Positions 28,920 to 37,285 of a stretch of 64,000 nucleotides of DNA are shown here, one piece after another. Source of the stretch: Mycobacterium ahvazicum (GTDB taxonomy: Bacteria; Actinomycetota; Actinomycetes; Mycobacteriales; Mycobacteriaceae); NCBI RefSeq assembly GCF_900176255.2, contig NZ_FXEG02000005.1:992001-1056000 (forward strand), read 5' to 3'. The notes below the pieces were generated by a model that worked only from the letters and a program-made list of their open reading frames with translations, did not search any database and was not told where the DNA came from. The translations under genes were made by a program, and so were the position numbers. Each line of letters begins with the position of its first letter. Positions within the stretch are counted from its first letter, which is position 1.

Positions 28920-30239
28920 ATGAGCGCGGACCCGCAGCTGGCCACCACCGTGGCCGCAGGTCATCCACGCCGGTCGGTGATCGACCAGGCGTGGCGGGCG
29001 ATCGGACTCGGAGTCGAGGTGCTCAGCAGCGACGACGGCGGACCATTGACCCGAACCGTCAAACGCATCATCGACCCGCTGGTGCTGCGGCTGCGGTCCA
29101 ATCCGCAGTATTCCGCCCCGGTGGTCGCCCCCGACACCGCCGCGGCAATGCACGAACTGATCGTGGGCAGCGCATCCGAATTGCGCTCGGCCGCAGCGTG
29201 GTTCGAGGTCCTCAAACTCGAGCGCCGCAGGCAGCGGATCCGTTCCGGGAACGCCCAGGAGCTCTATTTCCCGGTCTGCTACGAGCTGGCGGTCACCAAA
29301 GGCGCACCGGCGCCGGAGGATCGCGAGACCGCGGCCACCGTGCTCGGCGAGATTCACCAGGGCCGCGACCGCACCGCGATCGAAGTCTTGCATCAATACG
29401 TGGCCGCCCAGGATGTCGTTGCCACGCTTGCCGATCAGCTCGAACACAGCTGGCGTGACGTGCAGGCGTCCGAGATCGTAACGGGTCCGTTCCTGGCTGA
29501 GCTGGGTACGGTACTCGGGCCGGCCCACGGCCACCGCGCCGCGACCGCACGCCAGCGCGTCTGGTCGGCCATGATCAGCGACACCACCCCGTACAACCTG
29601 GGCGCTCTGGTCCGTGTCGAATCGGCCGACCTGCCCTGGTCGATCGTCAAGCTGGGCTTGAGTTCGGTTGCACCGCAACGTCCCCCGTGCATCGCGGGCG
29701 GCGCCGACGGCGATCGTCCGCTGGATCGCAGCGTGGTGGACCGGGTGCGCGCGACGCTGCGCCGCGCCCTGGACCGCGACGCACTGCCCGACATCCCGTT
29801 GCTATGTGAAGAAGAGGTCGACCGCGCCTGTGCTCCGTGGGGGCTGCTCTCGGAGGACAAGCAGGCCACCCTGGTGGCCGGCATCGAGGTCGCGGTCGAG
29901 CTGGCGCCGCTGGACCGATCCGTCACGAGCCGCTATGCGCTGGCGGCGCAGATCCAGGCGCGGCTCCGTAAGGAAGCGTACGTGCTGCACGCCCGGCGCT
30001 ACCTCGCCGAGGGCGGCCCGATGCATCCGCGGCAACGCCAGGTGGTCGACGACCTCGCGGCGTATGCGCCGCCGTACCTGAGTCGGCTGTGGGCTCGACT
30101 GCACGGGCGTGACGTCTGGCAGGAGTCCTGCGAGGACGTCGACGAGATGCGGTCGCTGCTGGAGGGCGTCGCGCGATCGGTGAGCCTGGATCACCGCCAG
30201 CGAATCAAGTCGATGCTGGAATTGCAGGTGGCCGGATGA
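28920..30239 (+). CDS. Helical hypothetical protein, partner gene A of the CHAT module
   Basis: 439 residues; no family recognised. It is predicted mostly alpha-helical, soluble, and rich in Arg, Ala and Leu. Landmarks are a conserved-looking WRAIGLGVEVLSSDDGG near the N-terminus, LYFPVCYELAV around residue 120 and a charged C-terminal helix bundle. No signal peptide, membrane segment or nucleotide-binding loop is visible. The start is ATG 28920, 6 nt after TATCCT, so the transcript is probably leaderless; a longer reading from 28800 runs antisense through the small gene and is rejected. The stop overlaps the next start (ATGA). Its juxtaposition with a CHAT protease makes it a candidate effector or cleavage substrate. 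Confidence 0.7.
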   Translation: MSADPQLATTVAAGHPRRSVIDQAWRAIGLGVEVLSSDDGGPLTRTVKRIIDPLVLRLRSNPQYSAPVVAPDTAAAMHELIVGSASELRSAAAWFEVLKLERRRQRIRSGNAQELYFPVCYELAVTKGAPAPEDRETAATVLGEIHQGRDRTAIEVLHQYVAAQDVVATLADQLEHSWRDVQASEIVTGPFLAELGTVLGPAHGHRAATARQRVWSAMISDTTPYNLGALVRVESADLPWSIVKLGLSSVAPQRPPCIAGGADGDRPLDRSVVDRVRATLRRALDRDALPDIPLLCEEEVDRACAPWGLLSEDKQATLVAGIEVAVELAPLDRSVTSRYALAAQIQARLRKEAYVLHARRYLAEGGPMHPRQRQVVDDLAAYAPPYLSRLWARLHGRDVWQESCEDVDEMRSLLEGVARSVSLDHRQRIKSMLELQVAG

Positions 30240-31348
30240 AGTTGGTTGCCGAGTCCGGCCTTTGGACCGTCGGGCCCGCCAGCGCCCCGACACCGCTGGC
30301 CGCGGTGCTGGAAGTCAGCGGCGCCGTGCTGTCCTGGACGATCGACGATCCCCCCGGCGACGAGCGAACCCAGATCACCTTCACCGATCTGTCGCGCGCG
30401 GACTGGCTGTGGCGCGTGTTCGGCGAGGCCGGCCATGTCGCGCTGGCCGCTGCCGCGGACGCGACGGACGGCATGACCGAGCTCGCCGGCGTCGACATCG
30501 TGCCCGGTTCGGTCGACCCGCTGCGCCGGCTGGCCGTCGGGCATTGGCTGCGGCGCTGGTGGCCGGCGAGCCAGCGGGACGGCATCGCGGGCCTGGACCG
30601 CGCGCTGCTCGACGTCGAGGTCGCCCTGCTGACCGCCGGCGCGCAGGACTTCTTCGCCGACGACACGCTGGACTCGGACGTCACCGGCCTGCTGACGCCG
30701 CACGCCGCGGCGTTGTTCACCCATATCCGCAGTGACGATGCCCGGATCGTGAACCTGGTGCGCGCGGGCGCCGAGCTGGCCGACGAGGTCGGGGTGGACG
30801 ACGATGCCTGGGCGGAACTGATTGCCGCCCTTGATGATTCGAGTACGTTGTCAGCGATCCCGAGCGGCCGCCGCGACGACTACGCGCTGGCCGCGGGGGC
30901 CGACGCGGGTCCGCGCGGCACATCGATCGCCCGGGGCGTCGCGTCCATCAACTGGACCGCGGTACCCCCGGCCATCTTCGACGCCGGCGAGAACACCGTC
31001 GACTGGAGCGTCGAGACCGCGGGGGCGGTGGTGCGCGCGGCGATCGTCGGGCCGGACCTGCCGTCGGGCGTCGCGGTGCGATTGCGGTCCGGCGCGATAA
31101 GCGGCACCGGGGCCCTGGACGGCGAGGGCCGCGCGATCCTCCCCCTGCTCGGCGCGCGGGGCCAGCCGATCACCGAGTCCGCCGCCTGGGATCACGATTG
31201 GACGGCGACCGAGGTGATCGTCGGGGGCGACACGAACGAGACCCGCGAGACCCGGGACCGGATCCGCCGTTGGGCGCACGCCCGGCTGGACCGGCCGCCG
31301 GCGGACGCGTATCTGGCCGAGATTCTGGCGTCGGAGTCCGCCTATTAA
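30236..31348 (+). CDS. Hypothetical protein, partner gene B of the CHAT module
   Basis: 370 residues; no family recognised. The first 100 residues alternate strands and helices (WTVGPASAPTPLAAVLEVSG) and include a Trp-rich patch WLRRWWPAS. The middle is helical. Residues of about 220-330 are beta-rich (AVVRAAIVGPDL, VAVRLRSGAISGTGALDGEG), resembling a small beta-sandwich. No membrane segment. ATGA overlap with partner gene A implies a stoichiometric complex. The next gene has its own promoter, so the module ends here. Confidence 0.7.
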   Translation: MKLVAESGLWTVGPASAPTPLAAVLEVSGAVLSWTIDDPPGDERTQITFTDLSRADWLWRVFGEAGHVALAAAADATDGMTELAGVDIVPGSVDPLRRLAVGHWLRRWWPASQRDGIAGLDRALLDVEVALLTAGAQDFFADDTLDSDVTGLLTPHAAALFTHIRSDDARIVNLVRAGAELADEVGVDDDAWAELIAALDDSSTLSAIPSGRRDDYALAAGADAGPRGTSIARGVASINWTAVPPAIFDAGENTVDWSVETAGAVVRAAIVGPDLPSGVAVRLRSGAISGTGALDGEGRAILPLLGARGQPITESAAWDHDWTATEVIVGGDTNETRETRDRIRRWAHARLDRPPADAYLAEILASESAY

Positions 31349-31365
31349 GCGTGCGAACAATTCCC

Positions 31366-31371
31366 TATGCT
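31366..31371 (+). promoter_or_regulatory. -10 box, leaderless start of the reductase gene
   Basis: TATGCT followed by 6 nt and the GTG at 31378. It decides the start codon against the longer in-frame reading from 31198, which would overlap the previous gene by 150 bases. Confidence 0.55.
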
Positions 31372-31377
31372 GAGCGA

Positions 31378-32433
31378 GTGCCAAACAACTATCGAGTCGT
31401 TCAGTGGAACACCGGAAACGTGGGCAAGAGCTCGCTCAAGTCGATCGCCGACAACCCCATCCTGGAACTGGTCGGGTGCTTCGCCTGGTCGCCGGACAAG
31501 GTGGGCAAGGACGCCGGCGAATTGGTCGGCATCCCCCCGCTGGGGGTCGCGGCGACCAATGACGTCGACGCGCTGCTCGCCCTCAAACCGGACTGCGTGG
31601 TCTACAACCCGATGTGGATCAACGTCGACGAGCTGGTCGCGATCCTGTCGGCCGGCGTCAACGTGGTGACCACGGCGTCATTCATCACCGGCCACAACCT
31701 GGGCGACGGCCGCGACCGGCTCCTCGAGGCCTGCGAAAAGGGCGGCGCCACGATCTTCGGGTCCGGGGTCAGCCCGGGCTTCGCCGAGCTGCTCGCCATC
31801 GTCTCGGCGATGGTGTGCAACCGCGTCGACAAGGTCACCGTCAACGAGGCCGCCGACACCACGTTCTACGACTCCCCGGAGACCGAGAAGCCGGTGGGCT
31901 TCGGGCAGCCGATCGACCACCCGGACCTGCAGGCGATGGCGGCCAAGGGCACCGCCATCTTCGGCGAGGCCGTCCGGCTGGTGGCCGACGCGCTCGGCGT
32001 CGAGCTCGACGAGATCACGTGCGTCGCCGAATTCGCCCAAACCACAGCCGATCTCGAGATGGCGTCGTGGACCATCCCGGCCGGACACGTCGCGGGTACC
32101 TACATCAGCTGGCAGGGCGTCGTCAACGGCAAGACCTTGATCGACCTGAACGTCCGGTGGCGCAAGGGCCAGACACTGGAACCCGACTGGAAGATCGAGC
32201 AGGACGGCTGGGTGATCCAGATCGACGGTCAGCCGACGGTGACGACCAAGGTCGGCTTCCTGCCGCCGCCGTACTTCGAGGCGACGACGCTCGAGGAGTT
32301 CATGGACCTCGGCCACATCATGACCGCGGTACCCGCGATCAACGCGATTCCCGCCGTGGTCGCCGCCGCGCCCGGTATCGCCACGTACGCCGATCTGCCG
32401 CTGACGCTGCCCCGCGGCTTCGCGAAGGTCTAA
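31378..32433 (+). CDS. NAD(P)-dependent reductase, dihydrodipicolinate-reductase-like family
   Basis: 351 residues. An N-terminal Rossmann segment YRVVQWNTGNVGKSSLKSIA replaces the usual GxGxxG with NTGNVG, as in the DapB-like 'amine dehydrogenase' family common in mycobacteria. It continues with DVDALLALKPDCVVYNPMW and the typical GSGVSPGFAELL turn. Substrate unknown; true DapB proteins are about 100 residues shorter, and dapB is normally elsewhere. It overlaps the convergent hydrolase stop by 4 bases. A second member of the family is at 55636. Confidence 0.82.
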   Translation: MPNNYRVVQWNTGNVGKSSLKSIADNPILELVGCFAWSPDKVGKDAGELVGIPPLGVAATNDVDALLALKPDCVVYNPMWINVDELVAILSAGVNVVTTASFITGHNLGDGRDRLLEACEKGGATIFGSGVSPGFAELLAIVSAMVCNRVDKVTVNEAADTTFYDSPETEKPVGFGQPIDHPDLQAMAAKGTAIFGEAVRLVADALGVELDEITCVAEFAQTTADLEMASWTIPAGHVAGTYISWQGVVNGKTLIDLNVRWRKGQTLEPDWKIEQDGWVIQIDGQPTVTTKVGFLPPPYFEATTLEEFMDLGHIMTAVPAINAIPAVVAAAPGIATYADLPLTLPRGFAKV

Positions 32434-33725
32434 CCCTCGCCGGACGCGGCCCGGGCCGGCGCGGCCGCCCGCCGCCGGCCGGGCCTGGGGTAGGTCGCGC
32501 CCAACTGGGGCACCTCCATCGGTCCTTGGTGCCGGGCGGCCTCCATCGCGGCGCGCAGCGGCCCGGCCAGCCCGGCGAACGATCCCATGTCGAACACCCG
32601 TGACGTCAACAACCGGTTGTGTACGTAGCCGAACGACCCGCCCACCTCGGGGTCGGCCCAGCCGAGTGTCCCGCCCAGACCCACGTGCCCAAACCCGTGC
32701 AACAGACCGGGCACCGGCGACTCGTGATAACCGAGGTGAAAAGGCATGGGCACCACCATGTTTGCGTCCGGCCACTTGATGCGTGCTCGCCCGGTCAGCC
32801 CGCGTGCCAATTCCTTGGACAGGTACTTCTTGCCGTCGATGCGGCCGTCGTTGGCCAGCACGGCGTACACCTTGGCCAGCGCGCGGCCGGTCACCACACC
32901 GTTGGCCGCGGGGATCTCGCCGTCCAGAAACGGGGTGTCGCCCTGCATCAACGACATGATTCCGGGGAAGTACATCGCGCCCAGCGCTCCGGAGTAGCGC
33001 ATATTGGCCACCCGAGGGGCGATGAAGTTGAGCACCGGGGTCCGCACGACGAGCTTCTGTGGCATCAGGATCTGCGCCGGCTGCGTCGGCGATCCCTGCG
33101 GCGGCCGGCCCAGATGCAGGCCGTCGGTGTTCAGCGGGCGGGCAACCTCCTGACGGATCAGCTCCCGCATGCCTTTGCCCGTGACCGCACGGGCCAGCCC
33201 GGACAACAGCCAGCCGTAGGTCAGCGCGTGATAGGCCTGCACGCCCCGCAGGTGATCCACCGGCGCGGCGGCCAGCCGAGCCTCCATGGCCAAGTGGTCC
33301 ATCAACTCCGCCTTGGTGACACCCCGCAGATGCGACAGCCCGGCGCGATGGCGCAAGACGTCGCGCACCGTGATGTCGGCCTTTCCGTTGGCGCCGAACT
33401 CCGGCCAGTGCTCGGCGACGGGGTCGTCGTAGGACAACAAGCCCCGATCGGCCAGCCGATGGATCACCGTCGACGCGACGCCCTTGGTCGCCGAGAACAC
33501 CATCGCTCCCGTGTCGGCGGTCCAGGGCTGCGTACCGGCGCGGTCCGACCACCCCATCCAGACGTCGACGACGGGAACGCCGTCGATGTACACCGACAGT
33601 GCTCCCCCGCCGAGCCGCCGTCCCGGAAATTGCTGCGCGAACTTCTTGATGACGTTCGCGAAATGCGGATCGGCAGCCCCGGACACGCCACGGGGCAGAC
33701 CGTCGTCAGTTACCAGCAGAGTCAT
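32430..33725 (-). CDS. Serine hydrolase of the beta-lactamase/esterase family (LipE-like)
   Basis: 431 residues. The class C beta-lactamase-type nucleophile motif is SATK at residues 78-81, with a tyrosine motif in ALTYGWLLSGL and a C-terminal HVGLGG replacing the KTG-like triad. These features mark the mycobacterial LipE/LipD/LipL esterases rather than antibiotic-hydrolysing enzymes. No signal peptide is present, so it is probably cytoplasmic or membrane-associated. The ATG 33725 (RBS GGGGGC) is chosen over an in-frame ATG 24 bases upstream. Its Pro/Arg/Ala-rich tail is typical for these proteins. Confidence 0.82.
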   Translation of the reverse strand: MTLLVTDDGLPRGVSGAADPHFANVIKKFAQQFPGRRLGGGALSVYIDGVPVVDVWMGWSDRAGTQPWTADTGAMVFSATKGVASTVIHRLADRGLLSYDDPVAEHWPEFGANGKADITVRDVLRHRAGLSHLRGVTKAELMDHLAMEARLAAAPVDHLRGVQAYHALTYGWLLSGLARAVTGKGMRELIRQEVARPLNTDGLHLGRPPQGSPTQPAQILMPQKLVVRTPVLNFIAPRVANMRYSGALGAMYFPGIMSLMQGDTPFLDGEIPAANGVVTGRALAKVYAVLANDGRIDGKKYLSKELARGLTGRARIKWPDANMVVPMPFHLGYHESPVPGLLHGFGHVGLGGTLGWADPEVGGSFGYVHNRLLTSRVFDMGSFAGLAGPLRAAMEAARHQGPMEVPQLGATYPRPGRRRAAAPARAASGEG

Positions 33726-33832
33726 GGTGCCCCCGAGCCTGGTGCGCATCGGGCAGCTACCGCCGCGGCGGCCCCTCCCCGATGAGGTGCGATTACGGGA
33801 TTGAAGCTATCAGTCGAGCAGAGGCCTGAAAA

Positions 33833-34000
33833 TCACCCGGTCGGCTCGCGCTCGGGGGGCTCACGGCCGTCCACATCGGGCAAATGGTCGGGGGGCGGCT
33901 GCCCCAAATACTTCCTCAGCCGCAGCAGCTGATTGATCACGATGCCCAGGCCCAGCAGCATCAGCACTACGACTATCGCCACCACCGTTGCGGTGCTCAT
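33833..34000 (-). CDS. Small single-span membrane protein
   Basis: 55 residues. It starts with one strongly hydrophobic helix, VVAIVVVLMLLGLGIVINQLL, directly at the N-terminus. A basic stop-transfer RLRKYLG follows, then a Pro/Asp/Glu-rich cytosolic tail. The ATG at 34000 is preceded at 6 nt by CACAAT, a possible -10 box; the upstream ATG 34018 would add six residues. Function unknown. It is divergent from the csbD-like gene. Confidence 0.65.
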   Translation of the reverse strand: MSTATVVAIVVVLMLLGLGIVINQLLRLRKYLGQPPPDHLPDVDGREPPEREPTG

Positions 34001-34113
34001 CGGACCATTGTGATCCATGCCACGGCCGCCGGGCCGGCTGGCTGTTTGCCAGCCATGACACGGCGTCGCGTGAACCGCCGCCGACTCAAAACACGACTCG
34101 AACCCGGCTACCG

Positions 34114-34140
34114 GGTTTTGGAATCAACCATTGGGGGGTA
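34114..34140 (+). promoter_or_regulatory. SigF-type promoter of the CsbD-like gene
   Basis: GGTTT (34114-34118), a 17-nt spacer, then GGGTA (34136-34140). This matches the mycobacterial SigF consensus GGTTT-N15-17-GGGTA exactly. It ends 44 bases before the ATG, leaving room for a leader with the RBS GGGAGC. Confidence 0.7.
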
Positions 34141-34184
34141 GCCAGCACGAGAACCACGTCGTGCGAGAAAGGGAGCGCAAGCGA

Positions 34185-34358
34185 ATGAGTGCCGAAGACA
34201 AGATCAAGAACAAAATCGAGGATCTCGGCGGCCAGGCCAAGGAAGCCCTTGGCAAGGTCACCGGGGACGACAGCACCAAGAACGAGGGTCGCGCGGACCA
34301 GGCGAAGTCCAGCCTCAAGGACGCGGGCGAGAAGGTCAAGGACGCCTTCAAGAAGTAG
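34185..34358 (+). CDS. CsbD-family stress protein
   Basis: 57 residues. It begins MSAEDKIKNKIEDLGGQAKE and repeats the amphipathic K/E/A/G pattern of the CsbD family, ending KVKDAFKK. Members are small, highly soluble stress proteins; the Bacillus founder is controlled by the general stress factor SigB. Here the upstream SigF-type promoter predicts the analogous regulation. The start is ATG 34185 with RBS GGGAGC, and a classical intrinsic terminator closes the single-gene unit. Confidence 0.85.
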   Translation: MSAEDKIKNKIEDLGGQAKEALGKVTGDDSTKNEGRADQAKSSLKDAGEKVKDAFKK

Positions 34359-34369
34359 TTACGATTCTC

Positions 34370-34416
34370 GACCAGCAGGTTTACTGAAGACGCCGGTAAA
34401 CCTGCTGGTCTTTTTC
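34370..34416 (+). terminator. Intrinsic terminator of the CsbD-like gene
   Basis: GACCAGCAGGTTTAC (34370-34384) and GTAAACCTGCTGGTC (34396-34410) form a perfect 15-bp stem with an 11-nt loop, followed immediately by TTTTTC. Terminators with a true U-run are uncommon in mycobacteria. Confidence 0.9.
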
Positions 34417-34516
34417 TGGGGACATTCGCGCGCGTCCGAGCATCCGGTCGTCCGATTGGCACCCGGGGTCGCCCAGAAGACGCCCACATCCCGGCAGACC
34501 GGATTATCGTCGATTG

Positions 34517-35023
34517 ATGCCGCTACCGATTGTCGACCCACAGCGCCGGACCACGGCGTTCACTCGCGCGATGACGAAGTTTGCCCGTAGCGGTGCGGGA
34601 AAGTTTCTGGCACAACGGATCGCGGCGAGGACAGATCCGTGGCTGATGCGGGTGTCCCACGACAAGGTGTCATGGGGAATGTTTGCTGTGCCATCGGCGA
34701 CACTGCACATGACGGGCGCTAAGACCGGGCAGCCGCGGCAGGCTCAAATCTCCTATTTCCACGACGGTCGTGACGTGATCGCGGTCGCCTCCAACTTCGG
34801 CGGGACCACGCACCCGAATTGGTATTACAACCTCAAAGCCCACCCCGAGTGCGAACTGGGCGGCGAGCGCTTCCTGGCCACCGAGGTCACCGATCCCGCG
34901 GAGTACGAGCGGCTCTATGGTCTCGCCGAACGCTCCTACCCGGGCTACAGCGACTACCGCGCCGCGACCGCGGCAATCGGCCGCCACATCCCGGTATTGC
35001 GCCTGCGCCCCCGTGGCGATTGA
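34517..35023 (+). CDS. Deazaflavin (F420)-dependent nitroreductase family protein
   Basis: 168 residues of the Ddn/FDOR-B split-barrel family. The signature TGAKTGQPRQAQISYF and the downstream ASNFGGTTHPNWYYNLKAHP are typical F420-binding and substrate loops. Ddn in M. tuberculosis reduces quinones and activates nitroimidazoles; the physiological substrate of this paralogue is unknown. Start ATG 34517 lies 6 nt after TATCGT (34505-34510), predicting a leaderless mRNA. An overlapping TTG directly upstream is less likely. Confidence 0.87.
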   Translation: MPLPIVDPQRRTTAFTRAMTKFARSGAGKFLAQRIAARTDPWLMRVSHDKVSWGMFAVPSATLHMTGAKTGQPRQAQISYFHDGRDVIAVASNFGGTTHPNWYYNLKAHPECELGGERFLATEVTDPAEYERLYGLAERSYPGYSDYRAATAAIGRHIPVLRLRPRGD

Positions 35024-35106
35024 GAGATGGCGCTTTGGGCAATCCTTACCGCTACCTGCATCGAATACAGGTAAAGCAAAGTCAGGACAACCACGGTGGG
35101 ATACGC

Positions 35107-35817
35107 ATGAATTTCTTGAACGTGATCGATGGCCGGATACGCAGGCTCGCGGCGGCCGGTGCGGCGGCCGCGCTGCTGGCGACGGCCGTGCTGGTCAGTG
35201 GCTACGCGCCCACGGCCAACGCCGACTGTCCTGACGTCGAACTGGTCTTTGCCCGGGGCACCAGCGAGCCGCCGGGTGTCGGTGGCATCGGGTCCGGCTT
35301 CGTCGACGCGCTGCGCGGGCAGCTCGGTGGACGCAGCATGACGGTGTACCCGGTGAACTACCCCGCCAGCAGCGACTTCGGCAGCCCAGACTTCCCGGCG
35401 ACATTCATCGACGGCATTCGTGACGCCAGCTCGCACATCGAGTCGATGGCGGCCAGCTGCCCGAAGACCAAGGAGGTGCTCGGGGGTTTCTCGCAGGGCG
35501 CTGCCGTGGCCGGGTTCGTCACGTCGTCGGCCGTGCCGAAGGGCGTACCCGCCGCTTCGGTCCCAGCGCCGATGCCGTCGGACATCGCCAACCACGTCGC
35601 CGCCGTCACGCTCTTCGGCACGCCGTCGAATCAATTCCTGGAGCACTACGGCGCGCCGGACATCGCGATCGGCCCGCTCTACCAGCCCAAGACACTGCAG
35701 CTGTGCGCTCCCGGCGATCCGATCTGCGGCGGCGGCAGCGACGGCGCGGCGCACGCGTCGTATGTCGTGAACGGCATGACGGGCCAAGCCGCGAGCTTCG
35801 TGGCCAGCCACCTGTAG
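35107..35817 (+). CDS. Secreted cutinase-family esterase (Cut5-like)
   Basis: 236 residues. A Sec signal peptide (residues 1-39, ending TANADC) precedes the cutinase alpha/beta hydrolase domain. Nucleophile Ser129 is in GGFSQGAAV, with Asp in CAPGDPIC and His in DGAAHASY completing the triad. Paired cysteines (CPDVEL with SCPK, and LCAPGDPIC) give the two usual disulfides. Mycobacterial cutinases hydrolyse lipid esters, not cutin. It is followed by the NAD epimerase as I recall for cut5/Rv3725 in M. tuberculosis, where cut5 is split; here it is intact. ATG 35107 was chosen for the signal peptide. Confidence 0.88.
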   Translation: MNFLNVIDGRIRRLAAAGAAAALLATAVLVSGYAPTANADCPDVELVFARGTSEPPGVGGIGSGFVDALRGQLGGRSMTVYPVNYPASSDFGSPDFPATFIDGIRDASSHIESMAASCPKTKEVLGGFSQGAAVAGFVTSSAVPKGVPAASVPAPMPSDIANHVAAVTLFGTPSNQFLEHYGAPDIAIGPLYQPKTLQLCAPGDPICGGGSDGAAHASYVVNGMTGQAASFVASHL

Positions 35818-35868
35818 TTAACGCACTGCCGGTTGCCCCGCGGCCGGCCAGCCTTGCAGAATCGCTGC

Positions 35869-36855
35869 GTGCGAATTCTGATAACCGGCGGTACTGGATT
35901 TGTGGGTGGGTGGACCGCCAAGGCCATCGCGGACGCGGGGCACTCGGTGCGGTTCCTGGTACGCAACCCGGATCGGCTACACACCTCGGTCGCGAAGCTC
36001 GGCGTCGACGTGTCGGACTTTGCCGTCGGGGACATCACCGATCGCGTCTCGGTGCGCGAAGCGTTTCAGGGATGCGACGCCGTCGTGCACAGCGCCGCCC
36101 TGGTGGCAACCGATCCCCGGCAGACCAACGAGATGCTGACCACCAACATGCAGGGCGCGCAGAACGTGCTCGGCCAGGCGGTCGAACTCGGCCTGGACCC
36201 GATCGTGCACGTGTCCAGCTTCACCGCGCTGTTTCACCCCCACTTGGAGACACTGTCGGCAGACTTGCCGGTGGTCGGCGGGGCCGACGGCTACGGAAAG
36301 TCCAAGGCCCAGGTCGAGATCTACGCCCGCGGCCTGCAGGACGCCGGCGCGCCGGTGAACATCACCTATCCCGGGATGGTGCTTGGGCCGCCGGTCGGCA
36401 ATCAGTACGGCGAAGCCGGCCAAGGCGTGAAGTCGCTGCTGGACCTGCATGTGGTACCCGGGCGGGGAGCGGCTTGGCTGATCGTCGATGCCCGCGACGT
36501 GGCCGCGCTGCACGTGGCGCTGCTGGAACCCGGGCGCGGGCCGCGACGCTACATGGCCGGCGGTCACCGTGTCGCTGTCAGCGAGCTGGCCAGCATGTTC
36601 GGCGAAGTGGCTGACACTCCGATGGTCGCGGTGCCGGTTCCCGACACCATAATTCGCGCGGCGGGGGCGGTTCTCGATATCGCGACGCCCTACCTGCCGT
36701 TCAACACGCCGTTCACCGCGGCGGGGATGCAGTACTACACGCAGATGCCGGCGTCGGACGATTCGCCAAGCGAAAAGGAGCTCGGCATCACCTACCGGGA
36801 TCCGCGCGAAACGGTGGCCGACACCATCGATGCGCTGCGCCGCGCCGACAGCTAA
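35869..36855 (+). CDS. NAD-dependent epimerase/dehydratase family protein (Rv3725-type)
   Basis: 328 residues from a GTG. It is an extended SDR: cofactor motif GGTGFVGG at the N-terminus, DVTDR-like DITDRVSV, HSAALVA, catalytic Ser in VHVSSFTAL and YGKSK as the Tyr-xxx-Lys pair. Members act on nucleotide sugars, steroids or dihydroflavonol-like ketones; the substrate is not predictable here. GTG 35869 stands 6 nt after CAGAAT, a plausible leaderless promoter. Its stop overlaps the convergent downstream gene by 4 bases. Confidence 0.85.
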   Translation: MRILITGGTGFVGGWTAKAIADAGHSVRFLVRNPDRLHTSVAKLGVDVSDFAVGDITDRVSVREAFQGCDAVVHSAALVATDPRQTNEMLTTNMQGAQNVLGQAVELGLDPIVHVSSFTALFHPHLETLSADLPVVGGADGYGKSKAQVEIYARGLQDAGAPVNITYPGMVLGPPVGNQYGEAGQGVKSLLDLHVVPGRGAAWLIVDARDVAALHVALLEPGRGPRRYMAGGHRVAVSELASMFGEVADTPMVAVPVPDTIIRAAGAVLDIATPYLPFNTPFTAAGMQYYTQMPASDDSPSEKELGITYRDPRETVADTIDALRRADS

Positions 36856-37244
36856 GGCTGCCGGCCCTTTCCGAAGCTGCGGACGAAGCCGCGCACACCG
36901 GCGCCGACGAACGGCACGGGTGCCAGCGTGGCGATCATCGCGCTCTTGGTTCCGACGATGGGCCGGCTGCGCAGCCCGAGCAGCAGGTCGGCGCTGTCGC
37001 TGATCAAGCCGAAGGCCGCCCAGCGCCGGAAGTCACCGTCGCCACCGCGCAACAACGCGGCGCAGGCACCCGACCCGATGACCAGGTCCCGAATCCCGAT
37101 CGTTTGCATCAGCAGCGTCTCTGTCCCCGAATCCGGTTTGAAGAATCGATCGGGCGCCAGCAACATCGCGGCTCCCACACCGACGCGGGCCGCCGCGACC
37201 AGTGCCAGAACCGGCGACGACGTTCGGGTCGAATCCGGTGCCAC
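36852..37244 (-). CDS. DUF4267-like small membrane protein
   Basis: 130 residues with a GTG start. Four weakly hydrophobic segments are visible: PVLALVAAARVGVGAAMLL, TIGIRDLVIGSGACAALL, FGLISDSADLLLGL and a C-terminal IATLAPVPFVGAGV. The pattern and the GIRDL motif resemble DUF4267. Function unknown. A TAGGGT box lies 6 nt before the GTG, giving a likely leaderless transcript. Confidence 0.65.
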   Translation of the reverse strand: MAPDSTRTSSPVLALVAAARVGVGAAMLLAPDRFFKPDSGTETLLMQTIGIRDLVIGSGACAALLRGGDGDFRRWAAFGLISDSADLLLGLRSRPIVGTKSAMIATLAPVPFVGAGVRGFVRSFGKGRQP

Positions 37245-37285
37245 CGGTCAACCCTAACCGCGGCGCTGCACGCCGGGAAGTGTTG

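Noticed and set aside
34819..35106. Extension of the cutinase upstream of 35107
   Set aside because: It would bury the signal peptide and overlaps the nitroreductase gene out of frame.
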